This document shows positions 12,728 to 13,906 of a stretch of 13,906 nucleotides of DNA, in pieces. The position numbers and the translations under genes were made by a program. The DNA is from Methanoregulaceae archaeon UBA288 (lineage in GTDB: Archaea; Halobacteriota; Methanomicrobia; Methanomicrobiales; Methanospirillaceae): contig DAEF01000091.1 in the NCBI GenBank assembly GCA_002495225.1, positions 1 through 13,906 on the forward strand, in the 5' to 3' direction. Numbering within the stretch: position 1 is the first letter of the stretch; the number at the start of each line of letters is the position of its first letter. The notes below the pieces were generated by a model. It did not search any database, was not told the origin of the DNA, and worked only from the letters and a program-made list of their open reading frames with translations.

Positions 12728-13301
12728 CTTCACTCGCGAGAGGGTGCGCCGCGCGGCGTTCTAACCGTTCCGGTCTCTCCCCGGTCTTCCCCGGGTCGAG
12801 GCCCTCCCTCTCGAACGTAAAGCCAACCGGACCGGGGATGACCACATCATCGGTTCAATGCCGCGAGCCGTGGCACGAGCATCCCAAATCTGGTCGGCCG
12901 GGCTCCGGCCATGGAACAGCCCCTGTTACGGCAGGTCGGTTTCGGTGCGTGGCGCGTGCCGACATCGTCGCGACCAGCCACGACCTTCGTACCCTGGACG
13001 CGGAGGATCGCGTTCTCGCCGGAGCGGAGCGACTCCGGGTCGTGCCCCTCGAAGCCGACCCGTCCGAAACCAGTTCAGCCCTTACGATCGCCCTGCCCCG
13101 GGTCAGAGTGATGGGTATCTGACGATGGAACCAGCCGCGAAAAAGAGATGAGGGAGCCCATTCCGCAAAAAGGGGACACAGCCGGCTGGTTACCGGTACG
13201 AGCGAACTCGAGGACCCGGCTGGCTGTCCGCTCATCGCGAAGGGCGGGGAGGCAGGTCTGGTCTTCGTACAACGGGCGGATCCCGGAGAAACCTGAAAAT
13301 T
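12728..13301. other. Long stretch with no recognisable gene
   Basis: Neither strand shows a family I recognise. Open frames exist on both strands around 12838-13272 but overlap one another, lack good start signals and have no clear motifs. The plus frame near 12958-13060 (DIVATSHDLRTLDAEDRVLA) has some coding look, reminiscent of an ABC ATPase tail, but is too short to name. It may be eroded coding DNA. Confidence 0.4.
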
Positions 13302-13600
13302 TTACCTGCCCCCGGCCCCACCCCGGGCGATCATCTCCCGCATCGTCTTCAGGGTTTCGAGATTCAGATGTCCGAGCTGCGTCCGGGACTCGATGCAGCG
13401 CATCTCGTGTCGATCAGCCGCAGGACGATCGTTCACGTCATCCACTCGTCGAGTTTCTCACAACCGCGACACGTGAGTAGCTTGCGGCAGATGCTCGTGC
13501 TGTCCATCTGCTTGGCGCCCATACCTGCGCAGCGACCACCGTCTCGCCGCGCATTCGGGGACAGGGTGGGCAACCGTGCATGAATGGAATCATTCCGGAG
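13302..13600 (-). pseudogene. Possible decayed cysteine-containing ORF after the ABC ATPase
   Basis: On the reverse strand one frame reads GRCAGMGAKQMDSTSICRK, then LLTCRGCEKLDEWMT and TGA. A neighbouring frame resumes with VNDRPAADRHEMRCIESRTQ, LGHLNLETLKTMREMIARGG and TAA at 13302-13304. The two have coding-like composition and would join with one frameshift. I do not recognise the family. It may instead be two small ORFs or chance. Confidence 0.3.
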
Positions 13601-13615
13601 CCACAGCTGGGATCT

Positions 13616-13906
13616 CTACAGGTCCTCATCGGTCCAATCGTCGTTCATGACGCCGGCCCTGTCCTCGACACGGGCCACGAGACCGTCCTTCAGATGGATC
13701 ACCCGGCAGAAATACCGGCGGTGCCACTCCTCGTGGCTGACCATCACGATCGTCTGGCCGAGCTCGCGGTTGAGCCGGGCGAAGAGGTCCAGGATCGTCT
13801 TCGAGGTCGCCGAGTCCAGGTTCGCGCAGGGCTCGTCCGCGAAGAGGATCGCGGGCCGGTTCACGAGCGCTCGCGCGATCGCAACCCGCTGCTGCTCGCC
13901 GCCCGA
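13616..13906 (-). CDS. ABC transporter ATP-binding protein, C-terminal part (runs off the window)
   Basis: The final 96 residues or so of an ABC ATPase. The signature SGGEQQRVAIARALVNRP is at the edge, followed by Walker B ILFADEP, the D-loop CANLDSATSK and the H-loop MVSHEEWHRRYFCRVIHLKD. The order and spacing match LolD/MacB/FtsE-type ATPases that work with FtsX-like permeases in lipoprotein export or peptide and antimicrobial efflux. The Walker A motif lies outside the window. The tail VEDRAGVMNDDWTDEDL is acidic. Stop TAG at 13616-13618. The partner permease is not in the window and may lie upstream. Confidence 0.92.
   Translation of the reverse strand, partial: SGGEQQRVAIARALVNRPAILFADEPCANLDSATSKTILDLFARLNRELGQTIVMVSHEEWHRRYFCRVIHLKDGLVARVEDRAGVMNDDWTDEDL

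Noticed and set aside
11619..12845. Reverse-strand frame of 408 codons over the propeller gene
   Set aside because: It is a shifted, Arg-Pro-Gly-rich reading of the propeller gene; the overlapping frame has clear propeller repeats and a membrane anchor.
12838..13122. Plus-strand frame of 94 codons with a short ABC-like stretch
   Set aside because: Only about 20 residues look protein-like, no start signal is visible, and overlapping frames on the other strand look equally plausible.
1..13906. tRNA, rRNA, CRISPR repeats and insertion-sequence ends
   Set aside because: I looked for clover-leaf motifs, regularly spaced repeats and transposase motifs by eye and found none; weak structures could be missed without a covariance or profile search.

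Overview
The window is GC-rich chromosomal DNA, most likely from a methanogenic archaeon of the Methanomicrobiales type. This is inferred from gene content: small MTH895-type thioredoxins, DGC-domain zinc proteins, DUF2703, DUF166, ferredoxin:thioredoxin reductase (FTR) remnants and a PrsW protease. Archaeal signals agree: TATA boxes about 25-30 bases from start codons, leaderless or nearly leaderless starts, and a U-tract terminator. No RNA gene, CRISPR array or insertion sequence was seen.

Layout. 1-503 (-): N-terminus of a P-type cation ATPase. 637-2671 (-): cluster A, a compact operon reading thioredoxin, Cys-rich DGC protein, truncated FTR-like ORF, ArsP/SO_0444-type permease, ending in a hairpin. 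2850-3152 (-): a clear FTR pseudogene. 3245-4171 (-): a TauE/SafE-type exporter of lower GC, followed by a U-tract. 4193-4612 (-): a dead thioredoxin abutting a dead universal stress protein fragment. 4941-7700 (-): cluster B, reading small membrane protein (frameshifted), an unrecognised broken gene, thioredoxin, DUF2703, a second DGC protein, DUF166. 7751-8098 (+): an ArsR repressor with a C-x-C motif, divergent from cluster B, with an inverted-repeat operator between them. 8281-8775 (+): flavodoxin-like protein. 8776-10166 (-): a membrane protein translationally coupled to a PrsW protease. 10243-11514 (+): an Nramp-like transporter lacking the canonical metal-binding motifs. 11524-12727 (-): a 52-residue membrane protein and an anchored seven-repeat propeller. 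12728-13615: mostly non-coding or decayed. 13616-13906 (-): C-terminus of an ABC ATPase.

How it fits together. Clusters A and B each pair a CxxC mini-thioredoxin with a DGC protein, and both are cysteine-rich. Cluster B sits beside a thiol-metal-sensing ArsR and its operator; cluster A adds an efflux permease of the organoarsenical or metal type. The simplest reading is an ArsR-controlled thiol-redox and metal or metalloid handling island, built by duplication and now eroding: at least four genes in or beside it are broken (FTR, thioredoxin, Usp, the gene at 7144-7477) and two more look truncated or frameshifted. Substrate and function are inferred, not shown.
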